This document shows positions 24,801-34,762 of a stretch of 64,000 nt of DNA, piece by piece (the first letter of the stretch is position 1; each line of letters begins with the position of its first letter). The DNA comes from Pseudomonas fluorescens (GTDB lineage: Bacteria; Pseudomonadota; Gammaproteobacteria; Pseudomonadales; Pseudomonadaceae): NCBI RefSeq assembly GCF_000730425.1, contig NZ_CP008896.1, positions 2,170,001 through 2,234,000 of the forward strand. Reading direction: 5' to 3'. The position numbers and the translations under genes were made by a program. The notes beneath the pieces are model-generated. The model was not told the origin of the DNA and did no database searches. It was given only the letters and a program-made list of their open reading frames with translations.

Positions 24801-25086
24801 CTTGTAAGGCTTTATCTCTGTCAGCCGCCCCTACATGGGCGGCTCAAACGTGCCGGCCAATTCTGACGCATAGAGATCAACTGCAGCGCAAATGACTTTT
24901 CAATTGGAATGGAATTCAAAGAAATTGAAAACGACTAGCACCAGTTTCGGAAATCGACCAAAAACAATGGTTCCTTGGTGGATCTCTCGATAATGAACGT
25001 GCAGAGAAGTGGGGACCAAAGTGGGGACTAGCAACAAGGATAATCGAAAAAGCTAACACCCAGTTTCGCTAACCACTTGATAATTA
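24801..25086. other. Element end / attachment region
   Basis: 286 nt without a gene between the last cargo gene and the tRNA 3' end. Two imperfect direct repeats are seen, CTAGCACCAGTTTCGG (24935-24950) and CTAACACCCAGTTTCGC (25053-25069), and a tandem AGTGGGGAC pair (about 25010-25028). Such repeats near a tRNA border are typical of integrase arm sites. The core would be the tRNA 3' end; the second copy is outside the window. Confidence 0.5.
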
Positions 25087-25163
25087 TGGTGTCCCAGGGC
25101 AGGTTCGAACTGCCAACCTTCCCCTTAGGAGGGGGATGCTCTATCCAATTGAGCTACTGGGAC
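25087..25163 (-). tRNA. tRNA-Arg(CCT)
   Basis: Full cloverleaf on the minus strand: acceptor GTCCCAG/CTGGGAC, D arm GCTC...GAGC, anticodon stem TCCCC/GGGGA with loop CTCCTAA (anticodon CCT), T arm GGCAG-TTCGAAC-CTGCC, and encoded CCA at 25087-25089. Integration site of the element. Confidence 0.95.
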
Positions 25164-25493
25164 AAGTGACATGTACAACGCCCAATGGCGCTGCGACAGA
25201 CGGCGTGCATGTTAACGGCCAAGGTGAGTTTTGTCATGTCGTCCGTCAGCTTTTTAGGCGTAAGCCTTTGTTCCGTACCGCCACTGATTTGCCGCTCCTC
25301 GCAGGGCCGCGGCCGGCATCGTGCAAAATGCATTAGCGCTAAAGGCCATCATTGCACATTGCAACGAGCCATACTTTTGAGATCACTATAAATAATTGAT
25401 TTAAAAGAAATTTAATGAAATTCGCAGCTGGCACGATGACTGCAATCTTTATCCTTACAAATCTGTCCTGCACATGAACACGGGGAAACACCC
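25164..25493. other. Intergenic region, no gene seen
   Basis: 330 nt upstream of the tRNA (tRNA promoter on the minus strand) and upstream of the small gene at 25494. No repeat, RNA or credible reading frame stands out; the distal half is AT-rich, as for a promoter. Confidence 0.5.
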
Positions 25494-25718
25494 ATGAACA
25501 GCACCCTCCTGATTCTGAACGCCATGGCCCTGACCGTCCTGGTGATGTTCCACTTCCAGGCCAGTAGCGACAGCGATGCAGCACAGATCGGCCACACAGG
25601 CAGCCATCAGACCCAGCAACGAGCGCAACTGGCGGTGATGACAGCCAATGGGCAACCCTCCGTTCAACTGGCACAAGGTGCACAAGCCACCGGCACTTCT
25701 GAGCACTGGGTTTTCTAA
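25494..25718 (+). CDS. Small membrane-anchored hypothetical protein
   Basis: 74 aa. An N-terminal hydrophobic segment (LLILNAMALTVLVMFHF) is followed by a Gln/Ser/Ala-rich tail. It is followed 8 nt later by another small membrane protein, so the two are probably co-transcribed. Similar pairs look familiar from Pseudomonas genomes, but no function is known to me. A GGGGAA stretch precedes the ATG. Confidence 0.55.
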   Translation: MNSTLLILNAMALTVLVMFHFQASSDSDAAQIGHTGSHQTQQRAQLAVMTANGQPSVQLAQGAQATGTSEHWVF

Positions 25719-25726
25719 GCGAGCCA

Positions 25727-25909
25727 ATGATGACCAAGACCACCTGGCTGTTTTTTATCCTGACCCTAGCCACAGGCATCCTGGGGTTCATCGCCACTTC
25801 GACTGCCTGGCAGACCTTTTACCTGGGCGCCTGCGCCGTGTTCGCCAGCGCGTGGGTGGTTTGCGCAATTGTCGGGCGCCGCTTCAAGTTCGACCCGGTC
25901 CTGCGCTGA
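25727..25909 (+). CDS. Small two-helix membrane protein
   Basis: 60 aa with two transmembrane helices (WLFFILTLATGILGFIA and FYLGACAVFASAWVVCAIV) and a basic end. Tandem ATG codons at 25727 and 25730 are both possible starts. It lies directly after the preceding small gene. Function unknown. Confidence 0.55.
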   Translation: MMTKTTWLFFILTLATGILGFIATSTAWQTFYLGACAVFASAWVVCAIVGRRFKFDPVLR

Positions 25910-26287
25910 ACAGCCCCCCTCTATCACCTGACCTTATGTCGCCCCGTCGCGCAAATCGGCCATTTGCCACTAGTCTTAAAATTAAGGGCAAAAGGCCACA
26001 TTGCTATAGGATGTGCGCCCGAAAGCCCTCTCGCATCGAGAGCCTACGCTGCGTTTACAGCGTAGAAAAGTTTTCCAACCAGTCCGCAAATTCGAGAATG
26101 AGTACTGGCATAAAGCCTGTAGGAAGCTCAATATTTGTCACAGAATTGACGCCAATGAACTGGCAAATTTGAGGCATGATGCGGCCTCTTTGCAATTCAG
26201 GTTGAACATTTGTTCGCAAGCCTTGTCCTAACACACATCTTGCGGCCAATTCCAAAAACCGCTCCCCTGAACTAACCGGTTAAATAT
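25910..26287. other. amrZ upstream region with hairpin
   Basis: 378 nt without a gene. CTACGCTG-CGTTTA-CAGCGTAG (26044-26065) is a perfect 8-bp hairpin followed by AAAAGTTTTCC, which could terminate the upstream pair or mark a small transcript. The remainder should hold the amrZ promoter; no clear sigma factor site was recognised. Confidence 0.4.
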
Positions 26288-26614
26288 ATGCGCCCATTGA
26301 AACAGGCAATTTATTCCAGCCGTACGGCTGACAAGTTCGTCGTACGTCTGCCAGACGGAATGCGGGAACGCATTGCCGAGGTGGCTCGCAATCATCATCG
26401 CAGCATGAACTCTGAAATCATCGCGCGCATGGAGCAAAGCCTTATTCAGGAAGGCGCGCTGGGTGACGAACTGAGCATGCGCATGGACAGCCCGGAGCTG
26501 TCACTGCACGAGCGCGAGCTGCTACAGCGGTTTCGCCAACTGTCCCACCGCCAGCAAAATGCGCTTGTGTCGCTGATTGCTCATGACGCTGAGGCAGCCG
26601 CAGAAGCCGAATAA
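26288..26614 (+). CDS. amrZ: AmrZ ribbon-helix-helix transcription factor
   Basis: 108 aa. The Arc-type ribbon-helix-helix domain ([20 protein letters not shown]...[14 protein letters not shown], residues 10-55) and the C-terminal tetramerisation part ([24 protein letters not shown]) agree closely with AmrZ/AlgZ of Pseudomonas. It binds DNA and regulates alginate, motility, cyclic-di-GMP genes and virulence. A single-gene unit with its own terminator. Confidence 0.95.
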   Translation: MRPLKQAIYSSRTADKFVVRLPDGMRERIAEVARNHHRSMNSEIIARMEQSLIQEGALGDELSMRMDSPELSLHERELLQRFRQLSHRQQNALVSLIAHDAEAAAEAE

Positions 26615-26632
26615 CCGGTAACTGAAAGCTGA

Positions 26633-26659
26633 AGCCAGCCTTGCGCTGGCTTTTTTTTT
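26633..26659 (+). terminator. amrZ terminator
   Basis: AGCCAGC-CTTGC-GCTGGCT followed by nine T, 20 nt after the amrZ stop. Confidence 0.9.
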
Positions 26660-26667
26660 GCCTGAAA

Positions 26668-26691
26668 TGCGGGAGCAAGCTCGCTCCTACA
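26668..26691. repeat. REP element (single)
   Basis: TGCGGGAGCAAGCTCGCTCC followed by TACA, a degenerate half of the Pseudomonas REP family, placed between the converging amrZ and mgtE genes. Confidence 0.6.
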
Positions 26692-26720
26692 AAGGAAAGC
26701 GAGCCACGAACCAATACAGC

Positions 26721-28163
26721 TCAGAGTAGAAAGATTGTAGCCAAGCCCAGGAAGATGAAGAAGCCACCACTGTCGGTCATGGCGGTGATCATCACACTGG
26801 CCCCCATCGCCGGATCGCGCCCAAGACGTGCCAGGGTCATGGGGATCAATACCCCCATCAATGCCGCCAGCAACAAGTTGAGGGTCATGGCTGCAGTCAT
26901 GACCACCCCCAGGGACCAACTGCCATACAGCAGATAGGCCACCACACCAATCACACCGCCCCACACCAGGCCATTGATCAGGCCCACCGCCAATTCCTTG
27001 CGCATCAGGCGCGAGGTATTACCCGTACTGACCTGATCCAGAGCCATCGCCCGCACGATCATGGTGATGGTCTGGTTACCCGAGTTACCACCAATACCGG
27101 CAACGATAGGCATCAGCGCTGCCAGTGCCACCAACTTCTCGATAGAGCCTTCAAACAGGCCGATCACCCGCGAGGCTATGAATGCAGTAATCAGGTTGAC
27201 CGCCAGCCACGCCCAACGGTTACTCAGGGATCGCCAGACTGACGCAAAAATATCTTCCTCTTCACGCAGACCCGCCATGTTGAGGACTTCGTTTTCGCTT
27301 TCCTCACGGATCAAGTCGACCATCTCATCGATGGTCAAACGGCCGATCAGCTTGCCGTTCTTGTCGACCACAGGGGCCGAGATCAAGTCATAACGCTCGA
27401 ATGCCTGGGCGGCATCATAGGCATCTTCATCGGGATGAAAACTCACCGGGTCGCTGGCCATGACCTCGGCGACCTGTTTGTCCGGGTCGTTGACCAGCAA
27501 GCGCTTGATCGGCAGCACGCCCTTGAGGATACCCTCGTAGTCGACCACAAACAGCTTGTCGGTGTGCCCCGGCAATTCCTTGAGACGCCGCAGGTAACGC
27601 AGGACCACTTCCAGGCTCACATCCTCACGGATGGTCACCATTTCGAAGTCCATCAATGCCCCGACCTGCTCCTCGTCATAGGACAACGCGGAGCGCACGC
27701 GCTCACGCTGCTGACCGTCAAGGGTCTCCATCAGTTCATGGACAACATCACGGGGCAGCTCAGGGGCCAGGTCGGCCAGTTCGTCGGCGTCCATCTCCTT
27801 GGCGGCTGCCAGGAGCTCGTGATCATCCATGTCGGCGATCAGTGTTTCACGCACCGAGTCGGATACTTCAAGGAGGATGTCGCCATCGCGATCAGCCTTG
27901 ACCAACTGCCAGAGCGTCAGACGGTCGTCCAGCGGCAGGGCTTCAAGGATGTAGGCAACGTCGGCAGAGTGCAGATCATCGAGCTTGCGCTGCAATTCGA
28001 CGAGATTCTGCCGATGGACCAGGTTCTCGACCCGGTCTTGATGAGGACCTTCCTGGCGATGGGTCAGATCTTCGACCACACGCTGGCGATGCAGCAGCTC
28101 AACGACTTGCGCCAGGCGATCCTGCAGGCTTTCTTGTGTTTTCTTTACTTCTACTTCGGTCAT
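26721..28163 (-). CDS. mgtE: MgtE magnesium transporter
   Basis: 480 aa. An N-terminal helical superhelix domain (residues about 40-165) is followed by two CBS domains (about 170-295, with DPVSFHPDEDAYDAAQAFERY and LIGRLTIDEMVDLI) and five transmembrane helices. The conserved PIVAGIGGNSGNQTITMIVRAMALDQ pore motif is present. The cytosolic domains sense Mg2+ and gate the channel. ATG 28163 with GGAG upstream matches the family start; a longer frame to 28193 is not needed. Confidence 0.95.
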   Translation of the reverse strand: MTEVEVKKTQESLQDRLAQVVELLHRQRVVEDLTHRQEGPHQDRVENLVHRQNLVELQRKLDDLHSADVAYILEALPLDDRLTLWQLVKADRDGDILLEVSDSVRETLIADMDDHELLAAAKEMDADELADLAPELPRDVVHELMETLDGQQRERVRSALSYDEEQVGALMDFEMVTIREDVSLEVVLRYLRRLKELPGHTDKLFVVDYEGILKGVLPIKRLLVNDPDKQVAEVMASDPVSFHPDEDAYDAAQAFERYDLISAPVVDKNGKLIGRLTIDEMVDLIREESENEVLNMAGLREEEDIFASVWRSLSNRWAWLAVNLITAFIASRVIGLFEGSIEKLVALAALMPIVAGIGGNSGNQTITMIVRAMALDQVSTGNTSRLMRKELAVGLINGLVWGGVIGVVAYLLYGSWSLGVVMTAAMTLNLLLAALMGVLIPMTLARLGRDPAMGASVMITAMTDSGGFFIFLGLATIFLL

Positions 28164-28508
28164 AGGCGAACTCCACTCCCAGCAGCGGGGCACGCCGGAA
28201 GGATCAATCAGTCAATTCATGATTGGTAAAACGGGGTACTGAGTAACTACTGGGTAAGTCCATGGAGGTATTCCACAAGCCCCGGCGGGGCTGACGGGCG
28301 CAATGATACACGCCCGGCCGCTTTAAACGTTAAAAAACTGGAAAGAACAAGCGCTTGCAGGACAAAGCTGAGCATTGGCCATACATATGAAACTGCGACG
28401 ACAGCAGAAGAAAAGAAAACACATGAGCAAAAGAAAAACCTGCCTGGCCGAGAAGATTCCCACACAGGCCTGCCCAACCGGAAACCAGGAAATAAAAACC
28501 CTAGACGG
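28164..28508. other. mgtE upstream region
   Basis: 345 nt between mgtE and the tRNA cluster. A GC-rich hairpin AGCCCC-GGC-GGGGCT stands near 28275. I recognise neither an M-box riboswitch nor a gene here. Confidence 0.4.
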
Positions 28509-28538
28509 CAAAAAGCCCGCACTTGGCGGGCTTTTTGT
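28509..28538. terminator. Terminator downstream of the tRNA cluster
   Basis: AAAAAGCCCGC-ACTTG-GCGGGCTTTTT, symmetrical with A and T runs. It ends the leftward tRNA transcript 6 nt after the first tRNA-Arg. Confidence 0.85.
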
Positions 28539-28543
28539 TTGTA

Positions 28544-28620
28544 TGGTGCACTCGACAGGATTCGAACCTGTGACCGCTCGGTTCGTAGCCGAGTACTCTA
28601 TCCAGCTGAGCTACGAGTGC
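28544..28620 (-). tRNA. tRNA-Arg(ACG), copy 2
   Basis: Acceptor GCACTCG/CGAGTGC, anticodon stem CTCGG/CCGAG with loop CTACGAA (anticodon ACG), T loop TTCGAAT, encoded CCA. Same sequence as the copy at 28693-28769, 72 nt apart. Confidence 0.95.
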
Positions 28621-28692
28621 AGGTTGTGGTTTTATACCAGATCACAACTGGTTGAAGCCAAGCTACCTGCATTGCTGCAACTAACTCTTAAA

Positions 28693-28769
28693 TGGTGCAC
28701 TCGACAGGATTCGAACCTGTGACCGCTCGGTTCGTAGCCGAGTACTCTATCCAGCTGAGCTACGAGTGC
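28693..28769 (-). tRNA. tRNA-Arg(ACG), copy 1
   Basis: Identical in its body to the downstream copy, anticodon ACG in loop CTACGAA, encoded CCA. Tandem duplication inside one leftward tRNA transcript. Confidence 0.95.
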
Positions 28770-28877
28770 ATTTGTTGCCGCGCATTATAGGCCGTTCAAT
28801 CTCTATGTAAAGCTATTTTTTCGTTTAATTTCAATAACTTAGCGAAAAAACCAGATTGCAACGTACTAAGCAAATAA

Positions 28878-28968
28878 TGGCGGAGAACGGGGGATTCGAA
28901 CCCCCGACACCCTTTTGAGGTGTACTCCCTTAGCAGGGGAGCGCCTTCGGCCACTCGGCCAGCTCTCC
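28878..28968 (-). tRNA. tRNA-Ser(GCT)
   Basis: 91 nt with the long variable arm of class II tRNAs (ACACCTCAAAAGGGTGT), anticodon loop CTGCTAA (GCT), T arm GGGGG-TTCGAAT-CCCCC and CCA at the 3' end. First of a three-tRNA leftward cluster downstream of csrA. Confidence 0.95.
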
Positions 28969-29030
28969 GCAACACGGGGCGTATATTAACCAGCTTCCTC
29001 CCCGTTTGCAAACATAAAAAACGATAAAAA

Positions 29031-29219
29031 TTAATGGCTTGGTTCGTCGTCCTTCTCTTTCTTGATCCGCAGGTAGATTTCCTCGCGGTGGACGGCCACC
29101 TCTTTGGGGGCATTGACCCCAATCCGCACTTGATTGCCTTTGACGCCGAGCACGGTCACGGTGATTTCGCCATCACCAATAATCAGGCTTTCTGCGCATC
29201 GACGAGTCAGAATCAGCAT
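29031..29219 (-). CDS. csrA: CsrA/RsmA translational regulator
   Basis: 62 aa, full CsrA length: [20 protein letters not shown]...[19 protein letters not shown]. The RNA-binding R44-type residue (VHREEIY) is present. It binds GGA motifs in mRNA leaders and is titrated by Rsm small RNAs. ATG 29219 is the family start, with an AGGAG-like site (GAGGAGAAAGG) upstream; residues before it are not conserved. The order lysC-csrA-tRNA-Ser is standard in Pseudomonas. Confidence 0.95.
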   Translation of the reverse strand: MLILTRRCAESLIIGDGEITVTVLGVKGNQVRIGVNAPKEVAVHREEIYLRIKKEKDDEPSH

Positions 29220-29346
29220 ACCTTTCTCCTCACGCATTTCATTTCAGGAACAACAGTCTGCAAAAAAGCCTGGGCTATAGCCCTGCATGGCTAAGTATTG
29301 TCGAGCATGGGCAAAAGAACAGCCCTGGGCCCTTACCCGACAAAAA

Positions 29347-29375
29347 AGAAAGGCGCGGATGATCCGCGCCTTTCT
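29347..29375. terminator. lysC terminator
   Basis: AAAGGCGCGGAT-GATCCGCGCCTTT, a near-perfect stem just after the lysC stop and upstream of csrA; A/T runs on both sides allow bidirectional action. Confidence 0.85.
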
Positions 29376-29384
29376 CACAACGCA

Positions 29385-30626
29385 TTACTCGCCCTGTCGG
29401 GCCGGCGCGTCCAGCTCGAAAGCGGTATGCAATGCGCGCACAGCCAGTTCCAGGTACTTCTCTTCAATCACCACCGACACCTTGATCTCCGAGGTGGAGA
29501 TCATCTGGATATTGATGGTTTCCTTGGCCAGGGACTCGAACATACGGCTGGCAACGCCCGCATGGGAGCGCATGCCCACGCCGACGATCGACACCTTGGC
29601 AATCTTGGTATCACCCACCACTTCACGGGCACCGATCTCCTGGGCCGTGTTCTGCAGGATACGTTCAGCCGCATCGTACTCGTTGCGGTGCACGGTGAAG
29701 GTGAAGTCGGTGGTGTTATCGTGCGCAACGTTCTGCACGATCATGTCGACTTCGATGTTCGCGGCACTGATCGGCCCGAGGATCTTGAAGGCCACGCCCG
29801 GGGTGTCTGGCACGCCACGGATAGTCAGCTTGGCTTCATCGCGATTGAAGGCGATGCCGGAAATGATCGGCTGTTCCATGGATTCCTCTTCATCAATAGT
29901 AATGAGGGTACCCGGACCCTCTTTGAAGCTGTGCAATACGCGCAGCGGTACGTTGTACTTGCCGGCAAACTCCACCGCCCGGATCTGCAGCACCTTGGAT
30001 CCGAGGCTGGCCATTTCCAGCATCTCTTCGAAGGTGATCTTGTCCAGGCGCTGGGCCACGGACACCACACGCGGATCGGTGGTGTAGACGCCGTCCACAT
30101 CGGTGTAGATCTGGCATTCGTCAGCCTTCAGGGCTGCAGCCAGCGCCACACCGGTCGTGTCGGAACCGCCACGGCCCAGGGTCGTGATATTGCCGTGTTC
30201 GTCAACACCCTGGAAACCGGCGACAACCACCACGCGACCAGCCTTCAGGTCACCACGAATTTTCTGATCGTCGATCTGCAGGATGCGCGCCTTGGTGTGC
30301 GCGCTGTCCGTCAGGATTCGGACCTGGGTGCCCGTGTAGGACACTGCCGGCACGCCACGCTTGTTCAGCGCCATGGCCAACAGGGCAATGGTCACCTGCT
30401 CACCCGTGGACACGATCACATCCAGCTCACGCGCCAGCGGAGCCTGGTCACCACTGATTTGCTTGGCCAGGTCGATCAGGCGATTGGTCTCGCCGCTCAT
30501 GGCCGACAGCACCACCACCAGGTCGTCGCCGGCATCGCGGAACTTCTTAACCTTGTCGGCGACCTGCTCGATTCTTTCGACAGAGCCGACCGAGGTGCCT
30601 CCAAATTTCTGTACGATCAAAGCCAT
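29385..30626 (-). CDS. lysC: Aspartate kinase
   Basis: 413 aa. The amino-acid kinase domain begins with VQKFGGTSVGS and contains GRGGSDTTGVALAAAL (substrate site). The C-terminal 150 residues hold two ACT domains (VPDTPGVAFKILGPIS, SIVGVGMRSHAGVASRMFE) for feedback by lysine and/or threonine. It makes 4-phospho-L-aspartate, the first step to lysine, threonine and methionine. Length and order (alaS-lysC-csrA) match other pseudomonads. Confidence 0.97.
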   Translation of the reverse strand: MALIVQKFGGTSVGSVERIEQVADKVKKFRDAGDDLVVVLSAMSGETNRLIDLAKQISGDQAPLARELDVIVSTGEQVTIALLAMALNKRGVPAVSYTGTQVRILTDSAHTKARILQIDDQKIRGDLKAGRVVVVAGFQGVDEHGNITTLGRGGSDTTGVALAAALKADECQIYTDVDGVYTTDPRVVSVAQRLDKITFEEMLEMASLGSKVLQIRAVEFAGKYNVPLRVLHSFKEGPGTLITIDEEESMEQPIISGIAFNRDEAKLTIRGVPDTPGVAFKILGPISAANIEVDMIVQNVAHDNTTDFTFTVHRNEYDAAERILQNTAQEIGAREVVGDTKIAKVSIVGVGMRSHAGVASRMFESLAKETINIQMISTSEIKVSVVIEEKYLELAVRALHTAFELDAPARQGE

Positions 30627-30723
30627 TTCTAAGCCGCCTCAGCCCGTAAAGGGGCGCCCAATAAACAAATCTTCCAGCACCGAAGCAAGCCCATGACTAG
30701 ACCATGGGCCCGCCGACTGCGCC

Positions 30724-33342
30724 TTAAATACCGGCCTCGACAAATGGCACGGTCAGGGCCAGGGCCGCGTCCAGGGCACCGGCGTCTACACCACCGCCTT
30801 GCGCCATGTCCGGACGACCACCGCCCTTCCCGCCCACTGCCGCAGCGGCTTGTTTCATCAAATCACCGGCCTTGAGTTGGCCAGTCAGGTCCTTGGTTAC
30901 ACCGGCAACCAGTACGACCTTTTCCTCATGGACACTGCCGAGCAGGATCACTGCGCGGCCGAGTTTGTTCTTCAACTGATCGACCAAGGCCAACAGCGCC
31001 TTGCCATCCTGACCGTCCAGGCGTGCAGCCAGAACCTTCACGCCCTTGATGTCCAGCGCCGAAGCCGACAGGTCGTCGCCCGCTGCGCTGGCCGCCTTGG
31101 CCTGCAGCTGCTCCAGCTGTTTTTCCAACTGGCGGTTGCGCTCCAGTACGGCAGCGAGCTTGTCGATCAGGTTGTCACGGCTGCCCTTGACCAGGGTCGC
31201 CGCTTCCTTGAGTTGTTCTTCGGCCGCATTGAGATAGGCCAGGGCCGCGGCACCGGTCACCGCCTCGATACGCCGCACACCGGAAGCCACGCCGCCTTCG
31301 CTAATGATTTTCAGCAGGCCGATATCGCCGGTACGCTTGGCATGGATACCCCCGCACAGTTCCACGGAGAAACTGCCGCCCATGCTCAGCACTCGTACGT
31401 TGTCGCCGTATTTCTCGCCGAACAGCGCCATGGCGCCTTTGGCCTTGGCGGTCTCGATGTCGGTTTCTTCGGTTTCCACCGGAGTGTTCTTGCGCACCTC
31501 GGCGTTGACGATATCTTCCAGGGCCTTGATCTGCTCAGGCTTGATCGCTTCAAAGTGGCTGAAGTCAAAGCGCAGGCGCTGACTGTCGACCAACGACCCC
31601 TTCTGCTGGACGTGCTCGCCCAATACCTGGCGCAGCGCGGCGTGCAGCAAGTGGGTAGCCGAGTGGTTCAGCGAGGTGGCGTGGCGCACGTCGGCGTCCA
31701 CCTGGGTTTCCACCGGCGCCCCGACAACCAGGCTGCCCGACGCCAGCACGCCATGATGCAGGAACGCGCCGCCGGTCTTGGTGGTGTCACGCACATCAAA
31801 GCGACCGGACACGGCCTTGAGGAAACCGCAGTCGCCAATCTGGCCACCGGATTCGGCATAGAACGGCGTCTGATCGAGGATCACCACGCCTTCGTCACCT
31901 TCATTCAAGACGTCGACCGACTGCCCATCCTTATAGAGGGCAATCACCTTGGCCGAACCGCTGGTGGCGGTGTAGCCGGTAAATTCGGTGGCCACATCCA
32001 CCTTCACCAGGCTGTTGTAGTCCATGCCAAAGGAACTGGCCGAACGCGCACGCACGCGCTGGGCTTCCATCTCGCGCTCGAAACCTTCCTCATCGAGAGT
32101 CAGGTTGCGCTCACGGGCGATGTCACCGGTCAGGTCCATCGGGAAGCCGTAGGTGTCATAGAGCTTGAACACCACATCACCCGGTACCACGTCGCCTTTG
32201 AGTTCGGCGAGGTCTTGCTCGAGGATTTTCAGGCCCTGTTCCAGGGTCTTGGCGAACTGCTCTTCTTCAGCCTTGAGCACGCGCTCGATATGCGCCTGGT
32301 TCTGCGCAAGCTCAGGGAACGCCTCGCCCATCTCGGCTACCAGAGCCGCGACGATCTGATAGAAGAAGCTGCCACTGGCACCCAACTTGTTGCCGTGACG
32401 GCAGGCGCGGCGAATGATGCGCCGCAGCACATAGCCACGGCCCTCATTGGACGGCAACACACCATCGGCAATCAGGAAGCCGCAGGAACGGATGTGGTCA
32501 GCCACAACCTTGAGCGACGCCTGGTCTTCGTTGGCGCAACCAATAGCCTTGGCAGCCGCAGCCAACAGGCTTTGGAACAGATCGATTTCATAGTTGGAGT
32601 GTACGTGCTGCATCACCGCACTGATCCGCTCCAGGCCCATGCCCGTATCCACCGACGGCGCTGGCAACGGATGCAACACGCCATCGGCGGTGCGGTTGAA
32701 CTGCATGAACACGTTGTTCCAGATCTCGATGTAGCGGTCGCCATCTTCCTCTGGCGAGCCCGGCGGGCCACCCCAGATATCGGCGCCGTGATCGTAGAAG
32801 ATCTCGGTGCACGGGCCACACGGGCCGGTATCACCCATGGTCCAGAAGTTGTCGGAGGCGTACGGGGCGCCTTTGTTGTCGCCGATACGCACCATGCGCT
32901 CGGCCGGCACGCCGACTTCCTTGGTCCAGATGTCGTAGGCCTCGTCATCGCTGGCGTAGACCGTGACCCAGAGTTTTTCCTTCGGCAGTTTCAGCACGCC
33001 AGTGAGGAAGGTCCAGGCGAAGTTGATCGCGTCTTGCTTGAAATAATCGCCAAAGCTGAAGTTGCCGAGCATTTCGAAAAAGGTGTGGTGACGGGCGGTG
33101 TAGCCGACGTTTTCCAGGTCGTTGTGCTTACCACCGGCGCGCACGCACTTCTGGCTGCTGACAGCACGGGTGTAGGCGCGTTTTTCCTGGCCCAGGAAGC
33201 AGTCCTTGAACTGGTTCATCCCCGCGTTGGTGAACAGCAGGGTTGGGTCATTGCCTGGGATCAAAGAGCTGGAGGAGACACGGGTGTGACCTTGCTCTTC
33301 GAAGAAGCGAAGGAAGGCTTCACGGATTTCTGCGCTTTTCAT
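30724..33342 (-). CDS. alaS: Alanyl-tRNA synthetase
   Basis: 872 aa. A class II catalytic core (residues 1-250: [30 protein letters not shown]) is followed by the tRNA-recognition domain, the editing domain with the [11 protein letters not shown] zinc site and CGGIH, and the C-Ala domain with a Gly-rich [14 protein letters not shown] end. It charges tRNA-Ala and edits Ser/Gly. ATG 33342 matches the conserved [10 protein letters not shown] start; the frame extends 22 codons upstream but these are not conserved. Confidence 0.97.
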   Translation of the reverse strand: MKSAEIREAFLRFFEEQGHTRVSSSSLIPGNDPTLLFTNAGMNQFKDCFLGQEKRAYTRAVSSQKCVRAGGKHNDLENVGYTARHHTFFEMLGNFSFGDYFKQDAINFAWTFLTGVLKLPKEKLWVTVYASDDEAYDIWTKEVGVPAERMVRIGDNKGAPYASDNFWTMGDTGPCGPCTEIFYDHGADIWGGPPGSPEEDGDRYIEIWNNVFMQFNRTADGVLHPLPAPSVDTGMGLERISAVMQHVHSNYEIDLFQSLLAAAAKAIGCANEDQASLKVVADHIRSCGFLIADGVLPSNEGRGYVLRRIIRRACRHGNKLGASGSFFYQIVAALVAEMGEAFPELAQNQAHIERVLKAEEEQFAKTLEQGLKILEQDLAELKGDVVPGDVVFKLYDTYGFPMDLTGDIARERNLTLDEEGFEREMEAQRVRARSASSFGMDYNSLVKVDVATEFTGYTATSGSAKVIALYKDGQSVDVLNEGDEGVVILDQTPFYAESGGQIGDCGFLKAVSGRFDVRDTTKTGGAFLHHGVLASGSLVVGAPVETQVDADVRHATSLNHSATHLLHAALRQVLGEHVQQKGSLVDSQRLRFDFSHFEAIKPEQIKALEDIVNAEVRKNTPVETEETDIETAKAKGAMALFGEKYGDNVRVLSMGGSFSVELCGGIHAKRTGDIGLLKIISEGGVASGVRRIEAVTGAAALAYLNAAEEQLKEAATLVKGSRDNLIDKLAAVLERNRQLEKQLEQLQAKAASAAGDDLSASALDIKGVKVLAARLDGQDGKALLALVDQLKNKLGRAVILLGSVHEEKVVLVAGVTKDLTGQLKAGDLMKQAAAAVGGKGGGRPDMAQGGGVDAGALDAALALTVPFVEAGI

Positions 33343-33488
33343 TAGGTTCTTCCACGGAGGCTGCGGCCAAAGGCCAGTGCGCAACATCATCAGACGAAGC
33401 GACGGCAAAGGGCCGCATTATATCGGCCCTTTGCCCGTGGTACAGCGTGTTTATACGATAGAAACAGTCAATTAGACGGTCTGCACTG

Positions 33489-34493
33489 TCATTTCCGGGA
33501 AAACTCGACAAATGTTGCCAACACTTGTTCGATCTGTACCCGGCTGACGTCCAGGTGCGTGACCATGCGCAGGCGCGGCGCGGCGCTCAACTTGATCCCT
33601 CGCGCCTCGGCAAAGGCCTTCAGGGCCTGGGCCTGCTCGCCGATCTGCACGTAGACCATATTGGTCTGTACCGGCTCCACGCTGTAGCCGGCCTTGCGCA
33701 GTTCGTCCCCCAGCCACTGGGCATTGGCGTGGTCTTGCGCCAGGCGCTCCACCTGATGGTCCAGGGCATACAGCCCCGCCGCCGCCAGCGAACCGGCCTG
33801 GCGCATGCCACCGCCGACCATCTTGCGCAAACGGCGCGCCTTGGCGATCAACGCACTGGAGCCACATAGCACCGAGCCCACCGGCGCACCCAGGCCCTTG
33901 GACAGGCATACCGAGACCGAGTCGAAATGCTGGGCAATCTCCCGGGCATCGACCCCCAGCTTGACCGCAGCGTTGTACAGGCGCGCGCCGTCCAGGTGCA
34001 GGGCCAGCCCATGCTCGCGGGTAAACGTGCGGGCGGCCGCCAGGTAGTTCATGGGCAGCACTTTGCCCTGCATGGTGTTTTCCAGGGCCAGAAGGCGGGT
34101 ACGGGCGAAGTGGAAGTCGTCCGGCTTGATCGCTTCTGCAACCTGGCTCAGGTCCAATGAGCCATCCGCCTGGACTTCCAGGGGCTGCGGCTGGATCGAG
34201 CCCAGCACCGCCGCGCCGCCGCCTTCGTATTTGTAGGTGTGGGCCTGCTGGCCGACGATGTATTCCTCGCCCCGCTCGCAGTGGGCCATCAGCGCCAGCA
34301 GGTTGCTCATGGTGCCAGTAGGCACGAACAGCGCGGCGGCAAAGCCCAGGCGCTTGGCCAATTCGGCCTCCAGGTGGTTGACGCTGGGGTCTTCACCATA
34401 GACATCATCGCCGCTTGGCGCACTGGCCATGGCATCGCGCATGCCAGGAGTGGGTTGGGTCACGGTGTCACTACGAAGATCAATCACGGACAT
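33489..34493 (-). CDS. ltaE: Low-specificity L-threonine aldolase
   Basis: 334 aa, PLP-dependent fold type [19 protein letters not shown] start, [23 protein letters not shown] (Asp binding the pyridine nitrogen) and [18 protein letters not shown] (Schiff-base Lys in SKG). It cleaves threonine and allo-threonine to glycine and acetaldehyde. ATG 34493 is chosen over the adjacent TTG. A single gene between alaS and the FMN riboswitch unit. Confidence 0.93.
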   Translation of the reverse strand: MSVIDLRSDTVTQPTPGMRDAMASAPSGDDVYGEDPSVNHLEAELAKRLGFAAALFVPTGTMSNLLALMAHCERGEEYIVGQQAHTYKYEGGGAAVLGSIQPQPLEVQADGSLDLSQVAEAIKPDDFHFARTRLLALENTMQGKVLPMNYLAAARTFTREHGLALHLDGARLYNAAVKLGVDAREIAQHFDSVSVCLSKGLGAPVGSVLCGSSALIAKARRLRKMVGGGMRQAGSLAAAGLYALDHQVERLAQDHANAQWLGDELRKAGYSVEPVQTNMVYVQIGEQAQALKAFAEARGIKLSAAPRLRMVTHLDVSRVQIEQVLATFVEFSRK

Positions 34494-34574
34494 CAAGCTG
34501 GCCTCTGCGTGTGGGGAGTTCCTTGTTGTAACCGATTACTGCGGGCACCACCCACAGATATCAACCCTTCCCCT

Positions 34575-34659
34575 TGTAGGAGCCGGCTTGCCGGCAATGA
34601 GGCCCTTGGATCTGTCGTTAATCTCTGGGACGCCATCGCTGGCAAGCTGAGCTCCTACA
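34575..34659. repeat. REPIN-type repeat (GTAGGAGC class)
   Basis: Two inverted REP sequences, TGTAGGAGCCGGCTTGCCGG and GCTGGCAAGCTGAGCTCCTA plus CA, facing each other across 45 nt; same class as 55601-55689. Confidence 0.75.
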
Positions 34660-34762
34660 GGGCTGCCCGAAAATCTATCGATCGTCGATATTAACCAGCA
34701 CCCTATGCAGTTTTTCGAAATGTATGGTAAAAACTCTCCGCCGCCAGGGTTCTGGCGGCAAC

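Larger units (their letters stand above)
1..25086. mobile_element. Integrated conjugative element (right-hand part), inserted at tRNA-Arg(CCT)
   Basis: Conjugation genes (relaxase fragment, VirD4-type coupling ATPase, DotA/TraY- and TraX-like proteins), a plasmid-type replicase, a toxin-antitoxin pair, an AlpA-like regulator and accessory genes fill this stretch. It ends abruptly at the 3' end of a tRNA-Arg(CCT) gene at 25087, beyond which ordinary Pseudomonas housekeeping genes begin. Insertion at a tRNA 3' end is the usual mode of tyrosine-recombinase ICEs. No integrase is visible, so the other end, with the integrase and the second att copy, must lie left of position 1. Whether the element replicates autonomously is open: the replicase gene suggests plasmid ancestry. 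Confidence 0.8.

Noticed and set aside
27435..28229. 264-residue plus-strand frame over mgtE
   Set aside because: Mirror frame of mgtE, rich in His and Gln as expected from reading the opposite strand of a GC-rich gene.
30799..33345. 848-residue plus-strand frame opposite alaS
   Set aside because: Antisense shadow of alaS; composition is unlike a folded protein and alaS is certain.
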